This document shows, in pieces, positions 9,040 to 14,694 of a stretch of DNA of 15,111 nt. The position numbers were made by a program, and so were the translations under genes. This DNA is from Micrococcales bacterium (GTDB taxonomy: Bacteria; Actinomycetota; Actinomycetes; Actinomycetales; Microbacteriaceae), in assembly GCA_947441105.1 (NCBI GenBank), contig CANESN010000007.1, positions 1 to 15,111 on the forward strand, given 5' to 3'. Within the stretch, counting starts at the first letter, position 1; each line of letters opens with the position of its first letter. The notes beneath the pieces are model-generated. The model searched no databases. It saw nothing but the letters and a program-made list of their open reading frames with translations, and was not told where the DNA came from.

Positions 9040-10179
9040 TTAACCCTCGAAAACCTTTGAGATTCGCGAGATGGCCTCACTGATTCTGGCTTTTGAGGTT
9101 GCGATGTTGAATCGAATGAAGTTCGAGTATTGATGTTCAGGGGCATGATCGTTGCCCGGCACCACCGCCACCTTGGCCTGTTGCAAAAGAACATGCTGGA
9201 CTTTATCTACTTTGTAACCGGCGAGATCGACCCACACCAAATAGGTGCTCTCCATATTGAAAAGCTTTGCCTTTGGTAGCTTTTGGGCAACCTCGTGCTG
9301 GAAGAAGGCAAGGTTCTCCTGAATCTGAACAACAACATCATCAAGCCACTGCACAGAGTCCGAGTAGGCACTCTCCATTGCAAAGGCACCAATCAGCGAG
9401 GTGCGCCAGTGCAAAGCCTCTGGGATTGCCCTAAGTCTGGCCTGAACTTCAGGACCTTGCGTGATATAAAAGGCGGCCTTTAGGCCCGCAACATTCCAAG
9501 CCTTTGAACTCGAGCTAATGGTCACGCCGGTGCGCTGGGCAGCAGGCCCCAACGCAAGGTACGGGGTAAACGGCACCCAGCTAAGTGGCGCGTGAATCTC
9601 GTCGCTGACCACGGTTACGCCGTACCTGTCTGCCAATTCGGCAATCTCGGTAAGTTCCTTGGCGGTGTGGACACGGCCCACCGGGTTTTGCGGCGAGCAA
9701 AGCAGGTAAACCTTGACGCCGTCTTTGAATGCGCTCTCGATGCCTGCGATGTCTAAAACCCAATCATCACCTTTGAGCACCAGTGGAACATCCGCCACCT
9801 CGGCGTGAACCTCTTCGATCCAGTGGTAGAAACTTGAGTAGACCGGGCTGTTCAGCAAAACCTTATCGCCAGGCTTGGTCAAGACTCGCAAAATCTCAAC
9901 TGCTGCGACTCCAACATCGGTAGCAAGCTTTAGCTGCTCAGGGGCAAGCTGCCAACCCCAGCGGTCTCGTGCAAATGCCTCGAATGCCTTTGCAACCTCT
10001 GGAACTGGGCCCGTGTAACCAAGGTCAGAGCGGTCCGCAAGGTCCTTGATACGATCGCGAATGGCAGGCGCGACATCAAAGTCCATCTCTGCAACGTGCA
10101 TTGGAAGAACATCTTCAGGGAACCTGCGCCACTTTGAACTGGTGCGATTCGCAAAATTGCCAAAACTGTCTGGGTTCAC
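9040..10179 (-). CDS. PLP-dependent MalY/PatB-type C-S lyase or aminotransferase
   Basis: This fold-type I PLP enzyme has 379 residues, the normal length. The family opening is LPMHVAEMDFDVAPAI (about 25-40), then DLGYTGPVPE. Cofactor residues are visible: CSPQNPVGRVH (161-171, the substrate/PLP asparagine loop), SDEIHAPL with Asp193, and SSSKAWNVAGLK with the Schiff-base Lys226. FIRFNIA near the end holds the carboxylate-binding Arg. The MDFD start and SDEIH motif point to the MalY/PatB group, whose characterised members, including C. glutamicum AecD, cleave cystathionine or cysteine conjugates to thiol, pyruvate and ammonia. A true aminotransferase activity cannot be excluded. The GTG start (10177-10179) lacks a clear ribosome site and may be translated from a short leader. 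It follows the lysE-like gene by 40 bp on the same strand. Confidence 0.88.
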   Translation of the reverse strand: MNPDSFGNFANRTSSKWRRFPEDVLPMHVAEMDFDVAPAIRDRIKDLADRSDLGYTGPVPEVAKAFEAFARDRWGWQLAPEQLKLATDVGVAAVEILRVLTKPGDKVLLNSPVYSSFYHWIEEVHAEVADVPLVLKGDDWVLDIAGIESAFKDGVKVYLLCSPQNPVGRVHTAKELTEIAELADRYGVTVVSDEIHAPLSWVPFTPYLALGPAAQRTGVTISSSSKAWNVAGLKAAFYITQGPEVQARLRAIPEALHWRTSLIGAFAMESAYSDSVQWLDDVVVQIQENLAFFQHEVAQKLPKAKLFNMESTYLVWVDLAGYKVDKVQHVLLQQAKVAVVPGNDHAPEHQYSNFIRFNIATSKARISEAISRISKVFEG

Positions 10180-10219
10180 GCTTTGATTATGCCCGATTTA
10201 TCAAATATGAGTTTGCTAG
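10180..10219 (-). promoter_or_regulatory. Spacer with possible promoter for the C-S lyase gene
   Basis: Reading the minus strand, CATAAT (10184-10189) lies just upstream of the GTG start, and a TTGTAA hexamer followed about 16-17 nt later by TGATAA/GATAAA lies further upstream. Either could drive a separate transcript with a short or absent leader. Readthrough from the upstream lysE-like gene is equally possible; I see no hairpin between them. Confidence 0.3.
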
Positions 10220-10819
10220 TTACAACGAACTAAAAAGTAGTGTTCCCGCGATGGTGAACATAACCACAGCGATTGCCATATCCAGCACCTGCCAGAACCG
10301 AACCGAGGACATGAAACGGGACAAGAGCTTTGCCCCGTAACCCAACGAAAAGAACCAAACAAAACTGGCAGCAGCCCCACCGAGGGCAAACCACCACTGA
10401 TTGGGCACGAATTGATTTCCAATCGAGCCTAGAAGAATCACGGTGTCCAGATAAACGTGGGGGTTTAGCCAGGTTAGGGCCGCCATGGTGCCCAAGGTTT
10501 TGATTAGCGGTAGCGCTTCACCCTGCGCCTCAAGGGTCTTCGGGTTGATTGCTCTGCGGACCGCTCCGATACCGAACCAAATAAGGTAGGCAGCTCCTGC
10601 GTAACGGAAGATTTCAAGAAGTAAGGGAAGTTGTTGGATTAAAGCACCTAAGCCAGCAACTCCCGCAATGATCAAAACTGCATCTGAGACCGCGCAAAAA
10701 AGCACCACTGCAAACACATGGTGACGCATCAATCCGAGCCTTAGCACATAGGCATTTTGAGCACCGATGGCGATGATCAGGGAAAGGCCGGTGAAGAAGC
10801 CGGCAACTGATGCGAACAT
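10220..10819 (-). CDS. LysE/ArgO-type basic amino acid exporter
   Basis: This inner-membrane exporter of 199 residues has about six hydrophobic segments, as in the LysE superfamily. AIGAQNAYVLRLGLMRHHV (17-35) is the signature of the LysE/ArgO branch rather than RhtB. TWLNPHVYLDTVILLG (116-131) is the matching second conserved segment in the other half. The branch exports lysine, arginine or canavanine by exchange with protons; the exact substrate here is inferred. The ATG at 10817-10819 is preceded on the minus strand by TACAAT (10826-10831), only 6 nt away, so the transcript may be leaderless. No lysG/argP-type regulator gene lies next to it. Divergent to the peroxiredoxin gene with a 38-bp spacer. 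Confidence 0.92.
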   Translation of the reverse strand: MFASVAGFFTGLSLIIAIGAQNAYVLRLGLMRHHVFAVVLFCAVSDAVLIIAGVAGLGALIQQLPLLLEIFRYAGAAYLIWFGIGAVRRAINPKTLEAQGEALPLIKTLGTMAALTWLNPHVYLDTVILLGSIGNQFVPNQWWFALGGAAASFVWFFSLGYGAKLLSRFMSSVRFWQVLDMAIAVVMFTIAGTLLFSSL

Positions 10820-10857
10820 GTGGGAATTGTATCGGGGCTTAGAAAGTTATTTTCCTC
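10820..10857. promoter_or_regulatory. 38-bp divergent promoter spacer, lysE-like gene / bcp
   Basis: On the minus strand TACAAT (10826-10831) matches a -10 box and lies 6 nt before the lysE-like ATG. On the plus strand TATTTT/TTATTT (10847-10853) lies 5 nt before the bcp ATG. Neither gene has a recognisable purine-rich ribosome site. Both facts suggest leaderless transcripts from back-to-back promoters. The -35 regions are poor (a TTGTAT at 10827-10832 is spaced too closely on the plus strand), so this is a moderate inference. Confidence 0.4.
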
Positions 10858-11325
10858 ATGACTTCAACACTAGAGATTGGTGCCAAGGCACCGCAGTTCA
10901 CACTAAAGAACCAGGACGGCCAAGAGATTTCTTTGGCTTCGACCTTGGGTCAGAAGGTAGTTGTTTACTTCTACCCTGCCGCCTCCACTCCGGGTTGCAC
11001 CACTCAGGCTTGCGAGATTAGAGATAACATCAACTCCCTCAAGTCCGCCGGCTACACCGTGTTGGGCATCTCACCTGATGAGCCAGGGAAGCTAAAGAAG
11101 TTCAAGGACAAAGAAGGTCTGAACTTTGAGCTTTTGAGTGACCCAGACAACGCGGTTCAGAATGCCTATGGCGCATACGGCGAAAAGAGCATGTATGGCA
11201 AGACCTACATGGGCACCATTCGCTCAACCTTCGTGGTTGATGAGAAGGGTGTGCTCTCAAACGTCTTCTACAACGTGAAGGCCAAGGGACACATCGAGAT
11301 GCTGAGAAAGCAGATCGGCTTCTAA
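10858..11325 (+). CDS. bcp: Thiol peroxidase, BCP/PrxQ-type peroxiredoxin
   Basis: This 155-residue cytoplasmic peroxiredoxin reduces hydrogen peroxide and organic hydroperoxides with electrons from thioredoxin. The thioredoxin-fold active site is YFYPAASTPGCTTQACEIRD (38-57): Cys47 is the peroxidatic cysteine and Cys52, five residues on, the resolving cysteine of the atypical two-cysteine PrxQ class. The segment AAST replaces the commoner KDDT or KAMT before PGC; the rest is canonical. The conserved arginine lies in GTIRSTFVVDEKG. The ATG at 10858 is the natural family start. It is a single gene, divergent from the lysE-like gene and convergent with the RhtB-like gene, with which it shares 4 bp at the stop codons. 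It may protect against light-generated oxidants in a pigmented cell; that is inference. Confidence 0.93.
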   Translation: MTSTLEIGAKAPQFTLKNQDGQEISLASTLGQKVVVYFYPAASTPGCTTQACEIRDNINSLKSAGYTVLGISPDEPGKLKKFKDKEGLNFELLSDPDNAVQNAYGAYGEKSMYGKTYMGTIRSTFVVDEKGVLSNVFYNVKAKGHIEMLRKQIGF

Positions 11326-11930
11326 CGAAGCGGTAGCAATACTCCGATTGCCATAAACACTGAGCCGAAGAATCGGTTGAAGTTTTTGCCCACCTTTTTT
11401 AGCCGCGGCTGAATTCGATCCGCCAAGGTTGCAACCATCAGTTCATACCAAAACTCGACGAACACAAAGGTTGCGGCCATAATCACGAACTGCAAGAAAA
11501 GCGATGCGTTTGGATCGATGAACTGCGGCAGAAATGCCACGAAAAACAAGATTCCCTTTGGGTTCGTGACTGCCGATAAAAAGCCCTGGCTGAATAGCTT
11601 CGATGAACCCAGGCTGGTTCGGCTGGCCGTATCGGCAATCCCGATTGGTTCAGATCTCCAGACTTGAATACCAAGCCAGACCAGGTATGCACCTCCTACC
11701 CACTTCAGTACTGTCAGGAGTTCAGCAGACGCCTGCAGTAGAGCACCAATACCAAACATGCTCATGCCGATAACCACCGCAAAACCGAGTAGCCCGCCAA
11801 AGATGGTGGCCAGGGTTTTCTTGGTTCCGTATAGCGCCCCATGGGTTAGGGCTAGTAAGCCGTTAGGACCTGGAGTCAATGACAACCCAACCGCAGCGGC
11901 TGCGTAAAGGGCCCAGGTTCCAAAATCCAC
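11322..11930 (-). CDS. LysE/RhtB-family amino acid or metabolite exporter
   Basis: This membrane protein of 202 residues has the RhtB-type signature GLSLTPGPNGLLALTHGALYG (15-35), then KWVGGAYLVWLGIQVWRS (77-93) and AVTNPKGILFFVAFLPQF (120-137), with about six hydrophobic segments. Family members export homoserine, threonine, leucine or related small molecules. I place the start at the GTG 11928-11930 because the frame upstream, which could begin at 11984, lies inside the dehydrogenase gene and encodes an unlikely Arg-rich lead. The GTG shares one base with the dehydrogenase stop (TAGTG), implying translational coupling. No clear ribosome site is seen. It is the third gene of the hydrolase-dehydrogenase-exporter unit, so its substrate may be a product of that pair. 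Confidence 0.88.
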   Translation of the reverse strand: MDFGTWALYAAAAVGLSLTPGPNGLLALTHGALYGTKKTLATIFGGLLGFAVVIGMSMFGIGALLQASAELLTVLKWVGGAYLVWLGIQVWRSEPIGIADTASRTSLGSSKLFSQGFLSAVTNPKGILFFVAFLPQFIDPNASLFLQFVIMAATFVFVEFWYELMVATLADRIQPRLKKVGKNFNRFFGSVFMAIGVLLPLR

Positions 11931-12850
11931 TAGTAGCCCAGCACTTTGTCCACAACGCCGGTCAACTGACCTCCTGTCAACCAAGCACTCACATTAACTC
12001 TCAGGCGCTCCGAGAACAGCCTGGTCACTTGAGGCAAAGTATCTGCCGTGTGAGGGGTGATGATAAGTCTTGGTTCATTCCACATCGGGTGACCTTCAGG
12101 CAGTGGTTCTGGGTAGGTAACATCGGTTGCCGCACCAGCAATCTGCCCAGAAGCCAAAGCCTCGAGCAACGCTTCCTGATCAACAACCTCTCCCCTGGCG
12201 ATGTTCACCAGGTAGGAATCACTTCGCATCGAGGCAAAACGCTCTCGGTTAAACAGGAATCGTGTTTCATCCGTAAGCGCGCAAGCCAGAACCACAAACT
12301 GCGCCTTTGGGAGCTCTTCATCCAGGCTGTCAAAGCCCACAACCTTCCCGGTAAAGCCTTTCGTAAATGGCTCTTCAGGACGCTTTCTAATGACAGTGAC
12401 TTTGGATCTGAAAGGAATCAGAAACTCGACTAGTTGCTCAGAGATTCCACCTCCACCGATCAGCAGAACCTCGGCATCAAAGAGTGAATCGGCGTACTTC
12501 TTTCCCCAGCTCTTAGCGCGAATCCGTTCGGGAAGAACTCGCCCGAGTGCTAAGCAAAGCATCAACGCGTGCTCGGCAACTGGCTCAGAGTAAGAGCGCT
12601 TGGCGGAGGTAAAAATCGGATCTAACTGGATGATTTTCCTGAAAGCATCGACACCGGCAAATGGCAGCTGCACCCACTCAAGCTGCGGGTTTGACTTCAA
12701 GGTATCGGCTAAGCCCTGAGGATTTGCATAGTCAGTCCAGACCAGTGCTCTGACCTCTGGACCAATCGGAACAACCTTCGCGCCGGCAGATTCAATCGCC
12801 TCTAGATAGGCGGGAATCTGCTTGGGCTCTAAAGCTACGAAATTGTTCAT
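11930..12850 (-). CDS. D-isomer-specific 2-hydroxyacid dehydrogenase
   Basis: This NAD(P)-dependent enzyme of 306 residues interconverts a 2-hydroxyacid and a 2-oxoacid. The catalytic triad is visible: Arg219 in LVNIARGEVVDQ, Glu248 in TYPEPLPEGHP and His267 in ITPHTADT. The Rossmann glycine motif LLIGGGGISEQLVEFL (129-144) is slightly atypical, with GGGGIS where GxGxxG is usual. The region after the second strand (VIRKRPEEP, 153-161) is basic, which would fit NADPH rather than NADH, as in glyoxylate/hydroxypyruvate reductases. YSEPVAEHALMLCLALGR (87-104) is the conserved substrate-domain helix. The ATG at 12848-12850 shares ATGA with the isochorismatase-like stop. The physiological substrate cannot be read from the sequence. 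Confidence 0.9.
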   Translation of the reverse strand: MNNFVALEPKQIPAYLEAIESAGAKVVPIGPEVRALVWTDYANPQGLADTLKSNPQLEWVQLPFAGVDAFRKIIQLDPIFTSAKRSYSEPVAEHALMLCLALGRVLPERIRAKSWGKKYADSLFDAEVLLIGGGGISEQLVEFLIPFRSKVTVIRKRPEEPFTKGFTGKVVGFDSLDEELPKAQFVVLACALTDETRFLFNRERFASMRSDSYLVNIARGEVVDQEALLEALASGQIAGAATDVTYPEPLPEGHPMWNEPRLIITPHTADTLPQVTRLFSERLRVNVSAWLTGGQLTGVVDKVLGY

Positions 12851-13350
12851 TTGAGCGCTTCAAGTTCCAGCTGGATTCGATCAGAAATCTCAGAAGCAGG
12901 GGTTGGGTCTTCAGAACCAGGGTAGCCACCGTCGTAGGTGGCGTGCATGTTTCTGTGGACCGAAATCTTGAAACCGAGTTCGTGTGCAGCGCGTGCGGAT
13001 GCGCCAAGACACATATCGGACTGGACACCTGCAAATTCCAGCTCGGTGATCCCCTTGGCCCTGAGTTCTGAGGCGAGTTCTGGATTGGACTCAAAAACAT
13101 TTTGGGTGGTCTTACGAACCACTAGCTCGTTGTCCTTTGGATGCAGCACCAGTTCCCACCAAGGTTCCCCTGGAGCATCCATTTCGTCATCCGGGCCATC
13201 GTTTTGAACGTGGATAACCTGCTCATTCTCAAGCCGTGCTTTCAGCAGGCGGTCCCCGATGCGCTGCAGTAAGTCCGCCGCCCCCGGCACAGGCCAAGGA
13301 CCGAGAAACAGGCTTACCTGGACATCAACAATCACTAGAGCCTTGGACAT
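12847..13350 (-). CDS. Isochorismatase-family cysteine hydrolase
   Basis: This 167-residue alpha/beta hydrolase of the isochorismatase-like superfamily has the complete Asp-Lys-Cys triad: Asp9 in ALVIVDVQ, Lys80 in VVRKTTQNVF, and Cys114 in FAGVQSDMCLGASARAA. An intact nucleophilic cysteine points to the amidohydrolase type (nicotinamidase, N-carbamoylsarcosine amidase, ureidoacrylate hydrolase and relatives) rather than true isochorismatase, which lacks it. The substrate is unknown. The ATG at 13348-13350 has AGGTAGGA just upstream on the minus strand. It is the first gene of a three-gene overlapping unit with a 2-hydroxyacid dehydrogenase and an RhtB-type exporter. Its 5' end faces the LysE-family pseudogene across 55 bp. 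Confidence 0.9.
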   Translation of the reverse strand: MSKALVIVDVQVSLFLGPWPVPGAADLLQRIGDRLLKARLENEQVIHVQNDGPDDEMDAPGEPWWELVLHPKDNELVVRKTTQNVFESNPELASELRAKGITELEFAGVQSDMCLGASARAAHELGFKISVHRNMHATYDGGYPGSEDPTPASEISDRIQLELEALK

Positions 13351-13405
13351 GTCCTACCTTTCAAGTCGTTTTAGCCTATTGCCCAAATAGAGGGAGAATG
13401 ACGAG
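13351..13405. promoter_or_regulatory. Divergent spacer, isochorismatase-like gene / LysE-family pseudogene
   Basis: The minus-strand ribosome site AGGTAGGA for the hydrolase gene lies at its edge. On the plus strand a purine-rich GAGGGAGA (about 13390-13397) lies about 8 nt before the GTG of the decayed gene, showing that a translation start has survived there. I see no convincing -35/-10 pair on either strand. Confidence 0.3.
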
Positions 13406-13565
13406 GTGCCAGTAGAGCTTTTGGTTGCAGTTGCAACCTTCGGATTTGTGACCGCAATCGCTCCAGGCCGAACAACACCTACCTACTCGCATCCGGTGCA
13501 AAATCTTCAACTGGACCGCAGGTATCTTGCTGGTCGCATGCATGGTCCCAGCACTGTTTCGCTAA
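13406..13565 (+). pseudogene. LysE-family transporter remnant, frameshifted and internally deleted
   Basis: Three short pieces of one transporter are read in three frames. From the GTG at 13406 the frame encodes PVELLVAVATFGFVTAIAPG, a typical LysE-superfamily N-terminus. At 13466-13468 one base appears to be missing; the next frame continues PNNTYLLASGAK (13468-13503), restoring the expected PGPNN motif. At about 13498-13503 the sequence jumps to a third frame encoding IFNWTAGILLVACMVPALFR and a TAA stop at 13563-13565, which looks like the last membrane helix of the same family. Members usually have about 200 residues, so roughly 150 residues are gone. A single open frame of 78 codons crosses the region (13406-13642) but is not family-like past the frameshift. 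The remnant is on the opposite strand to the two intact LysE-superfamily genes nearby. Confidence 0.75.
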
Positions 13566-13640
13566 TGCTGAGATTTGAGATTTCAGGAACCGTAATCCAG
13601 TGGCGATCACCTGCTCTGTGCCAACTGTCAAGCGCCGCTT

Positions 13641-13670
13641 AGGGCCCTCGATGCCCTGCTAGTATTTTTT
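13641..13670 (+). terminator. Possible weak intrinsic terminator after the LysE-family remnant
   Basis: AGGGC (13641-13645) and GCCCT (13653-13657) can form a 5-bp stem with a 7-nt loop, followed 7 nt later by six T residues (13665-13670). The stem is short and the T-run is not adjacent, so it is weak at best; it may be a leftover of the decayed gene's 3' end. The T-run also overlaps the candidate promoter of the next gene. Confidence 0.2.
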
Positions 13671-13681
13671 CAAAATTAGGA
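13660..13681 (+). promoter_or_regulatory. Candidate -10 box and ribosome site for the TMEM175-like gene
   Basis: TAGTAT (13660-13665) fits a -10 box and lies 22 nt before the ATG at 13688. TAGGAG (13676-13681) is a clear ribosome site 6 nt before that ATG. No convincing -35 box is present. The 13566-13687 stretch otherwise holds nothing I can recognise. Confidence 0.4.
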
Positions 13682-13687
13682 GTCGTT

Positions 13688-14368
13688 ATGGCAAAGAAGT
13701 TTCCTGACATCGAACACTCTCGCATTGATGCTTTGGGTGACGGTATTTACGCCATAGCCCTGACGCTCTTGGGCCTAGATGTTGTCGGTGCAGTTATGCA
13801 CATTGCGGAAGAGCCTGATTTGAATAGTGCCCTGCTGCACGAATGGCCGATTTTGCTAGCTTTTGTTTTGGGCTTTTTTGTGCTCTTCGCGGTTTGGTAT
13901 CAGTACCACGTGTACTCGCAATTCGCCGGTAAGCCGCATGCGCTAATGGTCTGGCAGCACGGGCTTGGATTCATGGTTGCGGCGCTGGTCCCAGCAGGAG
14001 CTGCGCTACTGGGCGAGAGCATCAATACCCCCAACATGGCTTGGGCCGTGTTTTACTTTGGCCTTTTGATTTTTATTGAAGGACCGATTGCATTGCTGTT
14101 CTTGGTCGCAATGAAAAAACGACCTCTAACCGTGACAAGCGACTCACCATTCACGGGTGAGGAATTACTGCGAATGGGTTCGGTCTACAGTGTGATCAAG
14201 ACCGTCTTTGGAGCGATTGCCTTGACCACAGCGCTCTTCGCGCCCTGGGCTGCGCTCGCCCTCTACGGACTCTTCCTATTCACTATGGTGAACCCGGTAG
14301 GGTCTCTCAACTCTGCAGTGGCTCGACTGGGTCGATTTGCGAATGTCTCCCCGGAGCACAAACAGTAG
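13688..14368 (+). CDS. TMEM175-like (DUF1211) membrane protein, putative potassium channel
   Basis: This 226-residue integral membrane protein has about six hydrophobic segments (roughly 19-37, 54-76, 88-109, 117-141, 168-186 and 188-203), matching the single six-helix unit of bacterial TMEM175 proteins. The N-terminal segment RIDALGDGIYAIALTLLGLDVV (12-33) corresponds to the family's first helix. The usual RxxxFSD signature is read here as Arg12-x-x-x-Leu-Gly-Asp18, so two of its residues differ while Arg and Asp are kept. HEWPILLAFVLGFFVLFAVWYQYH matches the second helix region. Bacterial members form tetrameric K+-permeable channels; conductance by this divergent copy is inferred only. The ATG has a strong ribosome site. 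A small membrane protein gene follows after 23 bp. Confidence 0.8.
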   Translation: MAKKFPDIEHSRIDALGDGIYAIALTLLGLDVVGAVMHIAEEPDLNSALLHEWPILLAFVLGFFVLFAVWYQYHVYSQFAGKPHALMVWQHGLGFMVAALVPAGAALLGESINTPNMAWAVFYFGLLIFIEGPIALLFLVAMKKRPLTVTSDSPFTGEELLRMGSVYSVIKTVFGAIALTTALFAPWAALALYGLFLFTMVNPVGSLNSAVARLGRFANVSPEHKQ

Positions 14369-14391
14369 TTGCAAATTCGAGATCGATTCTC

Positions 14392-14616
14392 TTGAAACCA
14401 TTCCCGTTTGCGCGTGTGGGGTTAATTTTTGCTTTCTCGCCACTAGCTGTGGCATTTGTGACATCCCTCATCCAAGGTGTCTCGATGTGGGATGAGGGTA
14501 ACGGCACCGGTGGATACATCTGGTTCATGTTTTTCACGTTGCCAGTGGGCTTTGTGCTCGTTGTTGTCGGTTTGCTGCGGATGGCGATCCGCAAATGGCG
14601 CAAAAGTTCTGACTAG
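14392..14616 (+). CDS. Small two-helix membrane protein, unknown function
   Basis: I do not recognise this family. The 74-residue product has two predicted membrane helices (about 9-28 and 42-63), joined by a short acidic, Gly-rich loop (SMWDEGNGTGG). It ends in a basic tail RMAIRKWRKSSD, which should lie in the cytoplasm by the positive-inside rule. The start is TTG at 14392, with GAGA about 9 nt upstream, 23 bp after the TMEM175-like stop; no better in-frame start exists before the first helix. The clean helix pattern and basic end suggest a real gene, probably co-transcribed with the TMEM175-like gene. It ends 78 bp before the amidotransferase. Confidence 0.6.
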   Translation: MKPFPFARVGLIFAFSPLAVAFVTSLIQGVSMWDEGNGTGGYIWFMFFTLPVGFVLVVVGLLRMAIRKWRKSSD

Positions 14617-14694
14617 CCTCGAGAAATTTCTAGCCCAAGAAACCAACTTGAGCCTGGGGATAGTATCTTTGTGGGAACAAACGTTTGGGGCCCA

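Noticed and set aside
11931..11984. Upstream start giving the RhtB-like protein 18 more residues
   Set aside because: The added residues are Arg-rich, overlap the dehydrogenase gene and would precede the normal family N-terminus; the coupled GTG at 11930 fits better.
11879..12433. A 184-codon open frame on the plus strand
   Set aside because: It runs antisense through the RhtB-like and dehydrogenase genes, shows no recognisable motif, and lacks a ribosome site.
13566..13640. Possible further coding remnant after the LysE-family fragment
   Set aside because: I read all six frames here and found no recognisable family segment; it is best left as non-coding spacer.
14622..14631. AGAAATTTCT palindrome, with CTAGCC repeated on both sides (14613-14618 and 14630-14635)
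   Set aside because: It is a 10-bp AT-rich palindrome with no loop and no T-run, lying between two same-strand genes. It could be an operator, but with one copy and no adjacent regulator it is not distinguishable from chance.
14648..14666. TTGAGC and TAGTAT as a promoter for the amidotransferase
   Set aside because: The spacing is only 7 bp, far from 16-18 bp, so the two hexamers cannot work as a pair.
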